The notes under the pieces: generated by a model
What the model was told of the DNA's origin: nothing
Seen by the model: only the letters and a program-made list of their open reading frames with translations
The model's database searches: none
NCBI GenBank assembly: GCA_947311845.1
Contig: CAMZMU010000111.1
Coordinates: 23,225,023-23,289,022, forward strand
DNA: 64,000 bases
Direction: 5' to 3'
From: Poa pratensis
Lineage: Eukaryota; Streptophyta; Magnoliopsida; Poales; Poaceae
Made by a program: the position numbers and the translations under genes
In this document: positions 43,966 to 56,200 of the stretch, in pieces
Layout of the letters: the number at the start of each line of letters is the position of its first letter
How positions within the stretch are numbered: position 1 is the first letter of the stretch

Positions 43966-45415
43966 TGTCGTGGTGGGGTCACGGCAGATGCCATGGGTAT
44001 GGCTAAGATGGGGCCGAACGAGCGTTGGGGGATCCGGGGAGGGTTTATGCACTCAAGAAGCGCACAAGCAAAAACACGCAAGAAACCACAAGAACATGAA
44101 CAAAGAAACCAAGAAACCAAGAACACAAAGCACACCGCGATGTACCCTGCTTCGGGGCCCTCTTGTGGAGGTAACACCCCTACTGCAGCACTATCCTAGT
44201 TGTTGTATATCTCTTGGTGACAAGTACAAGGTGCTCCTTGAGCTGTATCAACTGACTATGGTGAGAACTCGAGGTAGAAGATGAAGTTACAGGGGGGAAA
44301 TGAGAGCTAGGGTTTCGATCCTCTGTAAGAAAGGTGGTGGTGCTGTATATAAAGGCATGCCGAGTTACTTCTTTGCCCCTGGCTCCAAGTGGTAATGGCA
44401 ATGACAAGAGGAAGAGGACAAGCCTCTGCCCCGTGTCAGTTCAACGGCTGGACTGTCAGGCCTCTGCAGGCCTAGCTTTCCTCTTTGGGTGTCTGAACTG
44501 TAGCCGTCCAGGGTCTATCCTCTGCTCTTTCCCGAAATAGGTCGGTCAGCGCATAGGGGCTTGAGCTCCCAGGAATCCCGTGGCGTGACACCGCACAGCC
44601 CTGTCAAGCTTTGGGCCACGGGCTCCGTAGAACCCGTGACACCTCTGTCATACCTCGAGCCTTGAGCGGTTAACACCTCGGATCTCCTTTCCTCTGGTGC
44701 CTTCCTTGATACGCCAAACGGCTCGGTGATGCTGCTATACAGAGGTCGGCTTACGGACCTCGATTGATGAACTCCGGCTCTTGCCCTTGAGATGACCTCG
44801 GACCCCACAGTCCCAAGACAGGTCGGCCATGACAATCTTAAGGCCAAGATAAAGCCCGGACACTCCATAGTCATGACAGTTCGGCTCATTCAAGACCTCG
44901 GCACACTTTAAGCCCAATCTGTCCAAGCCTTGACCCTACCTGGGGGTAGCCCCCCAACATTAGTCCCCGAAGCTGGTTCGGTCCTACGACCTCGGACGAA
45001 GGGCCGTATCAGGTTCAAAACCGACTCCGCCTCTAAACCCGACCTCATCACTGGTTTGACCGAGGTACTTTGCATAGCTCACAATCAGATCCGAGGTTAA
45101 CCCTCAATCCGAGCTTTCCGAGCTGTCTGACTCAGCACAATCTTGCCTCCAGATTTTTCGGGATGCGTGGCAAAGAATCTCTGCCCGGACCGCAAAATCC
45201 GGACCTTTGAAAGACAGGTCCTGCCTGCACACCGCCTGCGTCAGCCTGACCCACCAAACAGTACTCAAGTGCTTGACTTAAATTGACCGCCCATGACGCC
45301 TCGATTTCTGCGCTGACCAGCACAAAGGATCCGATGCTAGCGGTTGCAATCCCATGAGCTACGATGTGGCCGATCGTGCGGCCACAATCGAGGCAACCAC
45401 TCGCTCGCGCACACA
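43966..45415 (-). mobile_element. LTR of Gypsy element G (3' LTR, complete)
   Basis: An LTR of about 1.45 kb from TGTCGTGG to ACACA. AACAT at 43961-43965 is its target site in Copia. The right border is set by the purine-rich stretch that follows (complement of CTATCCCACTCCGTCCC). The CACAG at 44594-44598 is unoccupied here but holds element R in the other G LTR. The end is uncertain by two bases. Confidence 0.85.
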
Positions 45416-45436
45416 CTATCCCACTCCGTCCCGGTA

Positions 45437-45556
45437 GCAAACAAGACAGAAAATAAAATAAAGCAAGACAATAAACAAAGTAAAGAGATTGGATGTGAGA
45501 GACTCCCCTTGCAGCAGCAACTAGAAATCCCCGGCAACGGCGCCAGAAAATGTGCT
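45437..45556 (-). mobile_element. Fragment of R internal domain with PBS (tRNA-Asp)
   Basis: 120 bp between a breakpoint in G (after CCCGGTA at 45436) and the R LTR. The plus strand at 45527-45545 equals the 3' end of plant tRNA-Asp (ATCCCCGGCAACGGCGCCA), so on the minus strand it is the primer binding site just after the R 5' LTR. Everything further into R is missing. Confidence 0.9.
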
Positions 45557-47157
45557 TGATGCGCGTAAAGTCACACGTCAGTTGGGAACCCCAAGAGGAA
45601 GGTATGATGAGCACAGCAGCAAGTTTTCCCTCAGTAAGAAACCAAGGTTTAATCGAACCAGTAGGAAATCTCGAAGCTACGAAGGTTGTTGGTGCAGGAA
45701 TGTAGTGCGGCGCAACACCAGGGACTCCGGTGCCAACGTGGAACCTGCACAACACAATCAAATCACTTTGCCCCAACTTAACAGTGAGGTTGTCAATCTC
45801 ACCGGCTTGCTGAAAACAAAGAGTTAAACGTATGGTGTGGAAAATGATGTTTGTTTGCAGAGAATGAAAGAGAACAATGATTGCAGTAGGTTGTATTTCA
45901 GATGTAAAAGAATGGACCGGGGTCCACAGTTCACTAGTGGTGTCTCTCCAATAAGATAAATAACATGCTGGGTAAACAAATTACAGCTGGGCAATTGACA
46001 AATAGAGAAGGCATAACAATGCACATACATATCATGATGACTACTATGAGATTTACTTAGGGCATTACGACAAAATACATAGACCGCCATCCAGCATGCA
46101 TCTATGCCTAAAAAGTCCACCTTCGGGTTAGCATCCGCACCCCTTCCAGTATTAAGTTGCAAGCAACAGACAATTGCATTAAGTACTGTGCGTAATGTAA
46201 ACAATACAAATATCCTTAGACAAAGCATCATTAGGTTATCCCTAGTGGCAACAGCACATCCACAACCTTAGAACTTTCTGTCACTGTCCCAGATTCAATG
46301 GAGGCATGAACCCACTATCTAGCATAAATACCCCCTCTTGGAGTTACAAGTATCAACTTGGCCAGAGCCTCTACTAGCAACGGAGAGCATGCAAGATCAT
46401 AAACAACACATATAAGATAGATCTATAATCAACTTGACATAGTATTCAATATTCATCGGATCCCAGCAAACACAACATGTAGCATTACATAAAGATGATC
46501 TTGATCATGATAGGCAGCTCACAAGATCTAAACATGGAAGTACAAGTGGAGAAGACAACCATCTAGCTACTGCTATGGACCCGTAGTCCAAGGATGAACT
46601 ACTCACGCATCAGTCCGGAGGCGGGCATGGTGATGTAGAGCCCTCCGGTGATGATTCCCCTCTCCGGCAGGGTGCCGGAGGAGAACTTCTGAACCCCCCG
46701 AGTTAGGGTCGACGGCGGCGGCGTCTCTGTATCTGTTCTGGAAAATTGGCTCTCGGTGCTAGGGTTTTCGGGGACGAAGGAATAAATAGGCGAAGGGGCA
46801 GCGTCGGTGGCCGAGGGGGGCCCGCACACCACGTGGCGGCACGGCAGAGGGGCCCGCCGTGCCGGGCTATGGTGTGGCCCCCCTGCTGCCCGTCCTCGAC
46901 TCCTCTTCGGACTTCTGGAACACTCCGGGGAAAATAAGATATTGGGCTTTTGTTTCGTCCGATTCCGAGAATATTTGCAGAAGTACTTTTCTGGAAACAA
47001 AAACAGCAGAAAACAGGAACTGGCGCTTCGGCATCTTGTTAATAGGTTAGTTCCAGAAAATGCATAAAAACATTATAAAGTGTGAATAAAACATGTAGGT
47101 ATTGTCATAAAACTAGCATGGAACATAAGAAATTATAGATACGTTGGAGACGTATCA
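45557..47157 (-). mobile_element. R 5' LTR
   Basis: A 1601-bp LTR, TG...CA, with the R internal start on its left and the target word CACAG on its right (47158-47162). Essentially identical to 60602-62201. The left flank (GTGCT) does not duplicate the right, because the left neighbour is R's own internal sequence. Confidence 0.95.
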
Positions 47158-47979
47158 CACAGCCCTGTCAAGCTTTGGGCCACGGGCTCCGTAGAACCCG
47201 TGACACCTCTGTCATACCTCGAGCCTTGAGCGGTTAACACCTCGGATCTCCTTTCCTCTGGTGCCTTCCTTGATACGCCAAACGGCTCGGTGATGCTGCT
47301 ATACAGAGGTCGGCTTACGGACCTCGATTGATGAACTCCGGCTCTTGCCCTTGAGATGACCTCGGACCCCACAGTCCCAAGACAGGTCGGCCATGACAAT
47401 CTTAAGGCCAAGATAAAGCCCGGACACTCCATAGTCATGACAGTTCGGCTCATTCAAGACCTCGGCACACTTTAAGCCCAATCTGTCCAAGCCTTGACCC
47501 TACCTGGGGGTAGCCCCCCAACATTAGTCCCCGAAGCTGGTTCGGTCCTACGACCTCGGACGAAGGGCCGTATCAGGTTCAAAACCGACTCCGCCTCTAA
47601 ACCCGACCTCATCACTGGTTTGACCGAGGTACTTTGCATAGCTCACAATCAGATCCGAGGTTAACCCTCAATCCGAGCTTTCCGAGCTGTCTGACTCAGC
47701 ACAATCTTGCCTCCAGATTTTTCGGGATGCGTGGCAAAGAATCTCTGCCCGGACCGCAAAATCCGGACCTTTGAAAGACAGGTCCTGCCTGCACACCGCC
47801 TGCGTCAGCCTGACCCACCAAACAGTACTCAAGTGCTTGACTTAAATTGACCGCCCATGACGCCTCGATTTCTGCGCTGACCAGCACAAAGGATCCGATG
47901 CTAGCGGTTGCAATCCCATGAGCTACGATGTGGCCGATCGTGCGGCCACAATCGAGGCAACCACTCGCTCGCGCACACA
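47158..47979 (-). mobile_element. Second copy of the distal part of the G LTR
   Basis: Repeats 44594-45415 with apparently no differences, starting at CACAG. It is followed by the G purine tract and internal domain. So the left flank of G carries one full LTR plus this partial one. Confidence 0.92.
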
Positions 47980-48033
47980 CTATCCCACTCCGTCCCGGTA
48001 ACCGCGCGGTAGTGCGCAGTTACCGCACGCGGT

Positions 48034-48041
48034 TATAAATA
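48034..48041 (+). promoter_or_regulatory. TATA box of the antisense gene in G
   Basis: TATAAATA in a GC-rich context, preceded by GCGGTAGTGCGC / GTTACCGCACGCGG repeats (47998-48032), about 25-30 bp upstream of a CT-rich probable start (48058-48080). Confidence 0.65.
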
Positions 48042-48677
48042 GGGGCCCAGGGGAACTTCTCCTTCTTCCCTGTTCATTCGCCGTTTCTCCTCCACCGCAG
48101 CCAGCGCCGCCCTCACGCCCTCGCTGCTGCGACCTCGCCGCTGCAACCTCGCCGGAGACGCGCGCCGCGCCTTGCGCCGCCACACCGCCATCGATTCTTC
48201 GCGTCACTGCTTCATCCTTTCTCCTACTCCGGTAAGTTCTCCGATTCCCCTCCATAGTTATGAACATGTTCATCCCTAACAATGAACTCGATGATCTTGA
48301 TGAATGCGGAAATTTTGATGAACTTGCTGATCTTGAAGAACTTGCGAATCTTGATGAACTAGATGACCCCCTCTCAGATTCTTTTAGCATCTTTGTATCT
48401 CCTCTAGATTGGTTTTAGGTGCATCTGCAGAACTGTCTTTCTCAGTTTCACTCCTTGAGAAACTCGATTTTATTCTCCTTTTTAGCTCTGCGGTAGATCT
48501 TTGCTAGTACTCCTTTGTGATGAAAACATGTTTCCCGCTCAAAACATACTTTGCCTAGTTTCAGCTTCAAACTGGCCGACGTCTACACCTCGGCTTAGGA
48601 CTTGGCTTAGTTAAGAATTGTACCTGTCCGAGGTATTCACCCCGGCTTTCCTTTTTCTTCTTGCAGGATACTGAATC

Positions 48678-51600
48678 ATGTCGGCAGTCGTTGCCTCGAA
48701 CCGCGCTGAGGCTCCTGCCAGCGAGAGAGGTGGATGGGAAGGTTCGGACGTCACCGATGCCGAGGTTAAATGGCTAAAAGATACTCATCGAATTCCATCC
48801 GAGCTACTGTATCGGCTGCATACTGGGGGCAACGAACCTATGGCTAACCCCGGCGAGAAAGTGGTGTTCCTTGCTCACTTTGCGCGCGGATTTGGACTTC
48901 CTGCCAGCACCTTCTTTCAAGAGTTTCTGAAGTTCTTTGGCCTGCAGCCGCACCATCTCCCAGCTAACTCCGTGCTGCAGCTATCCTGTTACGCAGCTTT
49001 CTCTGAAGGGTACCTCGGCCTCTGGCCGAGCATTGAGGGCTGGGCCAAGTACTTTCAGTTGAAGAAACAGAGCATTCCCAACAAGGACGTGGTGAACAAG
49101 GACATGACTGCCTGCGGTGCTGCCTCGATTTCACCTCGGCTGTACTCCGAGTTCCCACGGATTAAAGGCCTGGAGAGCTGCAAGAAGTGGCAGCGAACCT
49201 TTTTCTACGTGAGGAACCCGGTGATGTCGACCTCATCAACCTCCCGGACTTCAAGCTCGGCACTCCTTCTGCACAACGCAACTGGGATTTCAACCCGGAG
49301 GACTCCTACGCCGAGGTTCAAGAGATCCATGATTACATGCTGGATCTTAAGAAGAGAGGGTGGCGTTCCGACGACATCCTCCGGACCTTCGTGGAACGGA
49401 GAGTTAGCCCCCTCCAAGAACGATGCCACAAGATCTGCCATATGGAAGGTTTGCTCGATCCTACGCGAATCAGCAGCGTGGCGCTTTCCAAGGCTTCAGT
49501 TTGGCGCCGAGTTAAAGCCATTGCTCAGACTGAGATGGACAAAGATTGGACATGGGGCGTGGAGCCTTATGACCGCGAACACCTTCCGGAGCAGGTGTGT
49601 GCTTATTACTTTTCTGAGCTTCCACCTCGGTTTTTCACACCTCGGTTGCAGCTTACCTCCTTTTTTGCCTTTCCTGCAGAGGTTCGGCCGGCAGGAGATC
49701 GAGGACGGCCCAGAGTTATCGAACTGGGCGCCTGCACGCCTCGCCCTAGAAGGTCCTGAGACTGAGGACCCGGACAACGAGGATCATTTGCCGATCCCTA
49801 AGGCCGTTCAGAGGTCCGCCCAAAGACCGGCTCTTCTAACCCGGGTAAGAAACAAGCTCCTACTTCCATCAGAGACTGGTCTGACGACGATGATGACGAT
49901 TGTTGCATCGCGGAGCCACCACCGATAGATGCCCGACCCATTTCATACGCTTTTCCCTCGGCACCTCCAGCTCCGAGCTCCAAGGCCGCTTCTCGGAAAC
50001 GCCAAGAGACGAGCAGCTCGGGAGCCGAGGTCCTAAATGCTCCGGCCCCCAAGCGCCATAAGAAGACCACAACAAGGCGCAGGAAACAAGGCCCCGTGGA
50101 GGAAGATGCGTGAGTCATCTTACTCCCTTTTTACTCCTCAAGTTGCTCCGAGGTTAAGCTCCTTATATTCTAACTTAAGCCTTCTTTTTTGTCTAGCCCG
50201 CCTCGGCAGATCAGACAGAGCCACAGCTCGATACATTCACCGCTGCCTCCAGTGGTTGAATCCCAGACGACTGAGGTCGAGGTTAACCCCGGCAGCCCCG
50301 CCAGAGCTTCTTCTCCAAGACAGTTCATCAACGTTGACAGCCCGGAGAAGACCATCTCCTCTCCGAGGCGTGCAGCCTCACCGAGCTTCCGCCACCGAGC
50401 TCTGAATCCAACCCAGTTCGGACTCCTCCGCGTCCTCAGAGAGAGGCAGAGACAGATCGCGCCAAGACTCCGGCCAAGACCGTGCAGGAGGCTCGGCTCT
50501 CCCCGAAGTCTCAAGCCGCGCGCAATCAGCAGCAGCTGAAGCAGAAGCAGGAGCAACAACAACAACAACAACAACAGAAGCAAAAGGCTCAGCAGCAGAA
50601 GCCTGAGCCCGTGAAACAGCCACAGCCAAACCCGATGCCGCCACCAACATCAGGCCCCAAGACTGCGAACACCCAACTGGTGCCGCATGTTCCTGCTCCT
50701 GCGCCGAGGTCCACCTTGACCAAGAAGACGCCTTCGAGCTCTCAGGTCGAACTCTCGCAAACTCTTCTTGCTGCTACTATCCAGCCGAAAACTAGCAGCT
50801 GGGAGGTCGGCCAACTTCGGACTAAGAGCGGGAACAGCCTAGGTTCGGAAAAGCACTATGACATGGATTGGAACTCAGCTGATACTGCCGAGGTCTCCTC
50901 AAATCCGACCTCCCAGCACCCAGCTGGACCTAGCGCTGTGCTTCAGTCTATCTACAACATGCAGGCTGCGGTCCTTGACTGCAGCCAAAAGGCATCGGTA
51001 TTTTTCCTAACTTCACTCTTTTTCTTAACTTGAAATGAATGACAAACATACACCATTCCCAGTCCCCGAGATTCGGGTTGAGCAGTTGACGCTCCACCGA
51101 GTTAAAACTGCTCGACTTGAATCTCAAACACTTGTCATTTTTCCAACGTTGAGTCCCCGAGGCCAATGCCGAGTGCCCGGGACTCAATTAGACCTCGGGT
51201 GCTAAAAAGAGCTCGGATATCTTTGACATGCCAAACTTCAATTTTTATGTGAAATTCCTTTCCGCCGAACTAATCTCCTTATTTTCTCAGGAGTGCAATA
51301 ATGCTCGAACAAAAATCTTCAAAGATCTTCTGCTGGATCACAACAAACTGAAGAAGTCTCACCAAGCTCTTCTCTCCACAAAGGAGCAGAGCGAGAAGAA
51401 TTATGCCGCCAAGTTAAAGTTGGCTGAAGACGAGATAGCTCGGCTGCAACAAGAGCTTAGCCGAGCTAATGAGGCCAAGACTGCCGCAGAAGATGCTATG
51501 AAGATTAACACCAAGGCCGCCGAAGAGCAGCAAGAAACTGTCAGGATCCTGGAACACCGTGCCACCTCGGCCGAAACTGAACTGAACACTCTCCGGGCTA

Positions 51601-52577
51601 CCTCAAAAAGTTGGTTGTCCGAGCTCACCCAGATTAATCATCAGATGGACAGTAAGTTTCTCTTCTTCTTTTTCTTTCTTATCTTCCACCGAGCTGCACC
51701 GCACGCCACCATATGACTTAACTTGGCTACAGCCTTTTTATCTTCTTCAGAGCACTTCGAGCACTCGAAGGTTAAAGCTACTCAAGCCATACAGGCAGCT
51801 CGGGCAAAGAGAGCTGAGACAGAAACTCTCAGCGAGGATTGGGACGTCCAAGACCATCTTGTCGCACCTAATGCTCGGATTAGGCCGCTCAGGGCCATTG
51901 GAACTTCACTTGTTGACGCTGCCATCCAGGTCCATCGCACCCTTTGGCCCAAGGTTCAACCTCCCTCAAGCATCGATGACCTCGCCGCAAAACTGAAAGA
52001 AACCGAAGCTAGACTTCGGGAATGGAGGAGTTCATCAGCTCGGGCTGGAGCTGACCAGGCCTTGGTGTTCGTGCTGTCTTGGTATGAAGAGATCGATATT
52101 GACACGGTTAACTCCATGCGCAAGGGCTCTCCTTGGAACACCACTCCTGATGGCATTGAGAAGCGTCAAGCTGCAGCCGACCTCTTTGCCAGCTATGCAG
52201 ACACCCGATCCCTCAACGACGGGCGTGTCTACTCTGAGGATGAAGGAAGCTCGGACGAAGGAGAAGAGTCCGGAGAAGAAACAGCTGAAGGATCAGATGA
52301 TGACCTCAACTTCGACGAGCCTCAGACCTCCAAAGGCAAGGCTGGCAAAACGTCCAAGGTGATAGAAGATGACGACGATGACATTGACTTTGACTCTGCG
52401 AGCCCCAAAGGCAAGTCCAGCAAAGCTACAGCTCCCGAGGTTGAGACCACCACAACTCCGGCTGAGACTCCGGCTCCCGAGGTTCCTCCTCCTGAGACTC
52501 CGGCTCCAGAGGATTCCTCAAGCGCGATTCCAACGACCACAACTCCGGCGACCGAGGTTTCTGGTTCCGAGGTCTGA
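48678..52577 (+). pseudogene. Antisense ORF (aORF) of Tat-type Gypsy element, frameshifted
   Basis: The gene lies in G opposite to gag-pol, between pol and the 3' LTR. Five coding exons are inferred from GT..AG sites and phase: 48678-49594, 49680-50109, 50197-50997, 51291-51651 and 51751-52577, preceded by a 5'UTR intron (48232-48666). The N-terminal 170 residues (VKWLKDTHRIPSELLYRL, FARGFGLPASTFFQEFLKFFGLQPHHLPANSVLQLSCYAAFSEGYLG) match the plant 'putative gypsy type transposon' domain (PF04195). Next come Ser/Pro/Gln-rich parts, a coiled coil (51320-51640) and an acidic tail (DDDDDIDFD, PAPEVPPPE). Exons 1, 2 and 3 each have a length one base short for their splice phases, with frame changes near 49214, 49800 and 50390. 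The function of this protein family is unknown. Confidence 0.8.
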
Positions 52578-53218
52578 ACTCATGAAGAAAAACATTAAAT
52601 GCCCGGTATGCCGGGTTCAGATGTAATAGACCTTAAGTAGTTATCCTTGCTACCTTTTAAGACTATCTTGCTATGCGAACCATGCTTTTCTAAAAATTTA
52701 TGCCGAACCCTTTTGGAACGAGTCCCCGAGTTCACTTTCGTGTTTACTATACTTGGCAATCTTTGCTCTTGTCTACCATTTTGGCGTTCGACAGTCGAGT
52801 CACAAGAGTGTTGTTTATAGCATATAGTACTTAGCAAATGCCGAGGTATGTTTCAAAATCATCCGACATAAATGAAAGGTAAATACGGGGGTTAGTAAAC
52901 GACACCTGCCGAACTATATTTTTGGACCGAGTCCCCGAGTCCATTTTCATGTTTCCCACGTTTTTTCATCTTTGCTCTTGACTACCATTTTGGCGTTCGT
53001 CAGTCGAGTCACAAGATTAGTTTCACAGCAGACATTACTTGAAGTTTGAGACGAGGTTCAAAATAGTTCGGCACGTGAACGAAATTGACAAACAGAAGTA
53101 AAACAAAGCACACGAGCAAGGCAGTCCCCGAGCTCAACCTCGGAGCGCCGACATTTCATTAAGGATTAACCGAGGTACATACATTACGCCCTTCAAGAGT
53201 AGAAGGGTCGGAGTAGAG
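52578..53218. other. Spacer between aORF and integrase ends
   Basis: Tail-to-tail spacer between the convergent aORF and pol of element G. It contains two partly repeated segments (52720-52810 and 52925-53010, sharing CGAGTCCCCGAGTYCA, then TACCATTTTGGCGTTCG). No gene. Confidence 0.6.
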
Positions 53219-56200
53219 CTACATTCCATGGTCGCTTGGTCTCTGATCCGGGGTTGTCCAGCCCATCTTTCCTTGTTCCTGTGCATCTATAAGATAGTAC
53301 GAATCATTTTGCAAAGCTCGGCTCACAATGAATGGCCCCTCCCATAGAGGTGACAACTTGTGCCGACCTTTGCTGCGCTGTACCAGCCTCAGCACTAAAT
53401 CTCCCTCCTGGAACACACGAGGATTGACATGTCGGCTATGATAACGTCGGAGGCTTTGCTGGTATATCGCTGACCGAGATAAGGCCAGTTCTCTAGCTTC
53501 CTCAAGCAGATCTACTGCATCCTCTCGAGCCTCTTTTGCCTCGGCTTCAGTGTACATTGCCACTCTGGGCGCATCATATTCAATGTCAGTGGGTAGCACA
53601 GCTTCTGCCCCATAGACCATAAAAAATGGCGTATAGCCAGTTGATCGATTTGGCGTGGTCCTTAGACCCCATAGTACTGCTGGTATTCATCTATCCAACA
53701 GCCTGGAGTTTTCAGCAATGGTTCAATGAGCCGAGCTTTGATGTCGGCCAACACCAGGGCATTTGATCTTTCCACTTGCCCATTAGACTCCGGATGTGCC
53801 ACCGAGGCTATGTCCAGCCGGATTCCCTTGTCCATACAAAACCGAGCAAACTCTCCAACAGCAAAGTTTGTGCCATTGTCTGAGATAATGCTATGGGGGT
53901 ACCCATATCGCAGAATGATCTCCTTCAGAAAAGTTACTCCTGAATGACCATCCAATTTCCGGATTGGTTTCACCTCGATCCACTTGGTGAACTTGTCCAC
54001 CATGACCAGTATATGTGTCATGTTACCCCGGGCTGGTTTGAATTCCCCCACCATATCCAAACACCATACCGCAAATGGCCAAGTGATAGGAATTGTTTTG
54101 AGCGCCGAGGCTGGCATATGCGTCTGCTTGGCGAATCTTTGGCATCCTTCACATCTCCGGACTATGTCCTCGGCATCAGCGAGAGCACTGGGCCAATAGA
54201 ACCCATGGCGGAACACCTTGGCCACTAGAGCTCTTGTGCTGCAATGATCACCACATTCTCCTTGGTGGATCTCCAAAAGCATCTCCTTGCCTTCAGCTGG
54301 CTCAACACACCGTTGCAACACCTCGGTTACACTTCTTTTATAGAGCTCTTTGTTGATGATGGTGTACGCCTTTGCCCTCCTTTGGATTCTCCTAGCCTCG
54401 GTTGTGTCACTTGGCAAACTTCCATCAGTTATGAACTTCATGATCTGCTCCGCCCACTCCGGTACTGGGTACAAAGGGAAAAGTTTCTCGTCCACCTCCA
54501 TTGGTTCGGCCGCCATAATTTCCTTCATTATTTCCTCCACCACCATGCGACCAGTTCCCGAGTTCTGCCACGCAGTCCCCGGGTTCGTCCAGACGCATCC
54601 GACGTCTACCTCCATAGGAACAGGTTCGGACTCTTGATCAGCTGGGATGAAAATAGATTCGGATTCAGGAGAAGGTTTGATTGAAGGGGTCCTCAAATGA
54701 TTCAGGGCTACTCCAGGGGGCACTGCCTCTCTAGATGAACCGAGCTTCGACAACATGTCAGCAGCACTATTTTCTGCCCGAGGTATATGCTTGTATTCAC
54801 ACCCTTCAAAGAACCCGGATACTTTTTGCACATGGAATCGATACAACACCATGTTAGCATCCAGAGCATCCCAAACTCCAGAGGATTGCTGCACCACCAG
54901 GTTGGAGTCACCGAGGCATTCTATACGTCGGATGCCGATCTCCTTCGCCACCTTGAGTCCATGGATTAAGGCCTCATACTCCGCCACATTGTTTGACGCC
55001 GAAAAATGAATTTGCAGCACGTATTTCAGCTGATCTCGCTTCGGTGAAGTGAGGACTATCCCGGCTCCCAACCCGATTTTTGTTTTGGACCCATCGAAGT
55101 GCATCTTCCAATAGTTATAGTCCGGCTTGGGTGGCTCATATTGCATCTCAGCCCAATCACAGAAAAAGTCCGGCAGCGCCTGAGATTTGATTGCATCTCT
55201 TCTTTCATAGTGCGGTGTACATGGAGACACCTCGATCGCCCATTTGGCAACCCGGCCAGTTGCATCTTTGCACCCAATGATCTCCGAGATTGGGGCTTCG
55301 CATACCACCATTATGGGATGCTCCTGGAAATAATGTTTCAACTTCTTGACCGCCAGGTATACACCATATGTCATCTTCTGGTAATGAGGATAATTCTGCT
55401 TCGAGGTGAGATCACCTCGCTCAAGTAATACACCGGCCTTTGCACCGACCTGCCACCTTCATCTCATTCTACCACCACTGTCACACTTACAACTCGGTTT
55501 GTGGCAGCAATGTAAAGTAACATCGGCTCATTTGGCAATGGTGATGCTAACACCGGAGCTGTGGACAACATCTTTTTAGCTCATTAAATGCCACGTCGGC
55601 CTGCGGGGTCCATGTAAACCCGGTACTTTTCTTCATGAGCTGGTACAAAGGTAAGGCTTTTTCCCCTAGCCTACTTACAAATCGGCTCAACGAGGCTAAG
55701 CACCCTGTGAACTTTTGCACATCTTTCAAACACTTAGGTAATTTCATTTTCTCAATAGCCCGGATCTTGGCCGGGTTAACCTCAATACCCGGCTCGACAC
55801 CAGAATCCGAGCAACTTCCCAGCCGGGACACCAAAGGTGCACTTGTCCGGGTTAAGTTTCAACCGATATTTTCTCAAATTCACAAATGTCTCCTCGAGAT
55901 CCTCGAGGAGAGTGTGTTTTTCCTTAGTCTTAATGACAATGTCATCGACATACACCTGCACATTTTTGCCCATTTGAGAGTGCAAGCATTTCTGCATACA
56001 CCTCTGATAAGTTGCCCCGGCATTTCTCAAACCAAAACACATGACACGATAGCAATACGCCCCATACGGGGTAATAAAGGCAGTCTTTATTTGATCTTTT
56101 GGGTTCAGTGGTATCTGGTGAAAACCAGAGTACGCATCAATAAAAGACAACAGTTCACAACCAGCAGTGGAATCGATCACTTGATCAATCCGAGGTAATG

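Noticed and set aside
44515..44926. 124-codon minus-strand ORF repeated at 47133-47490
   Set aside because: It is inside the G LTR and duplicated with it. No domain is seen, and LTR leaders often contain such frames.
45527..45545. tRNA-Asp gene fragment
   Set aside because: Only the 3' end of the tRNA is matched, immediately next to an LTR. It is a primer binding site. The same applies to the tRNA-Lys match at 59957-59974.
48678..52577. A host gene of about 1100 codons
   Set aside because: It lies wholly inside Gypsy element G between pol and the LTR, its N-terminus matches the gypsy-type domain PF04195, and its exons carry frame changes. It belongs to the retrotransposon.
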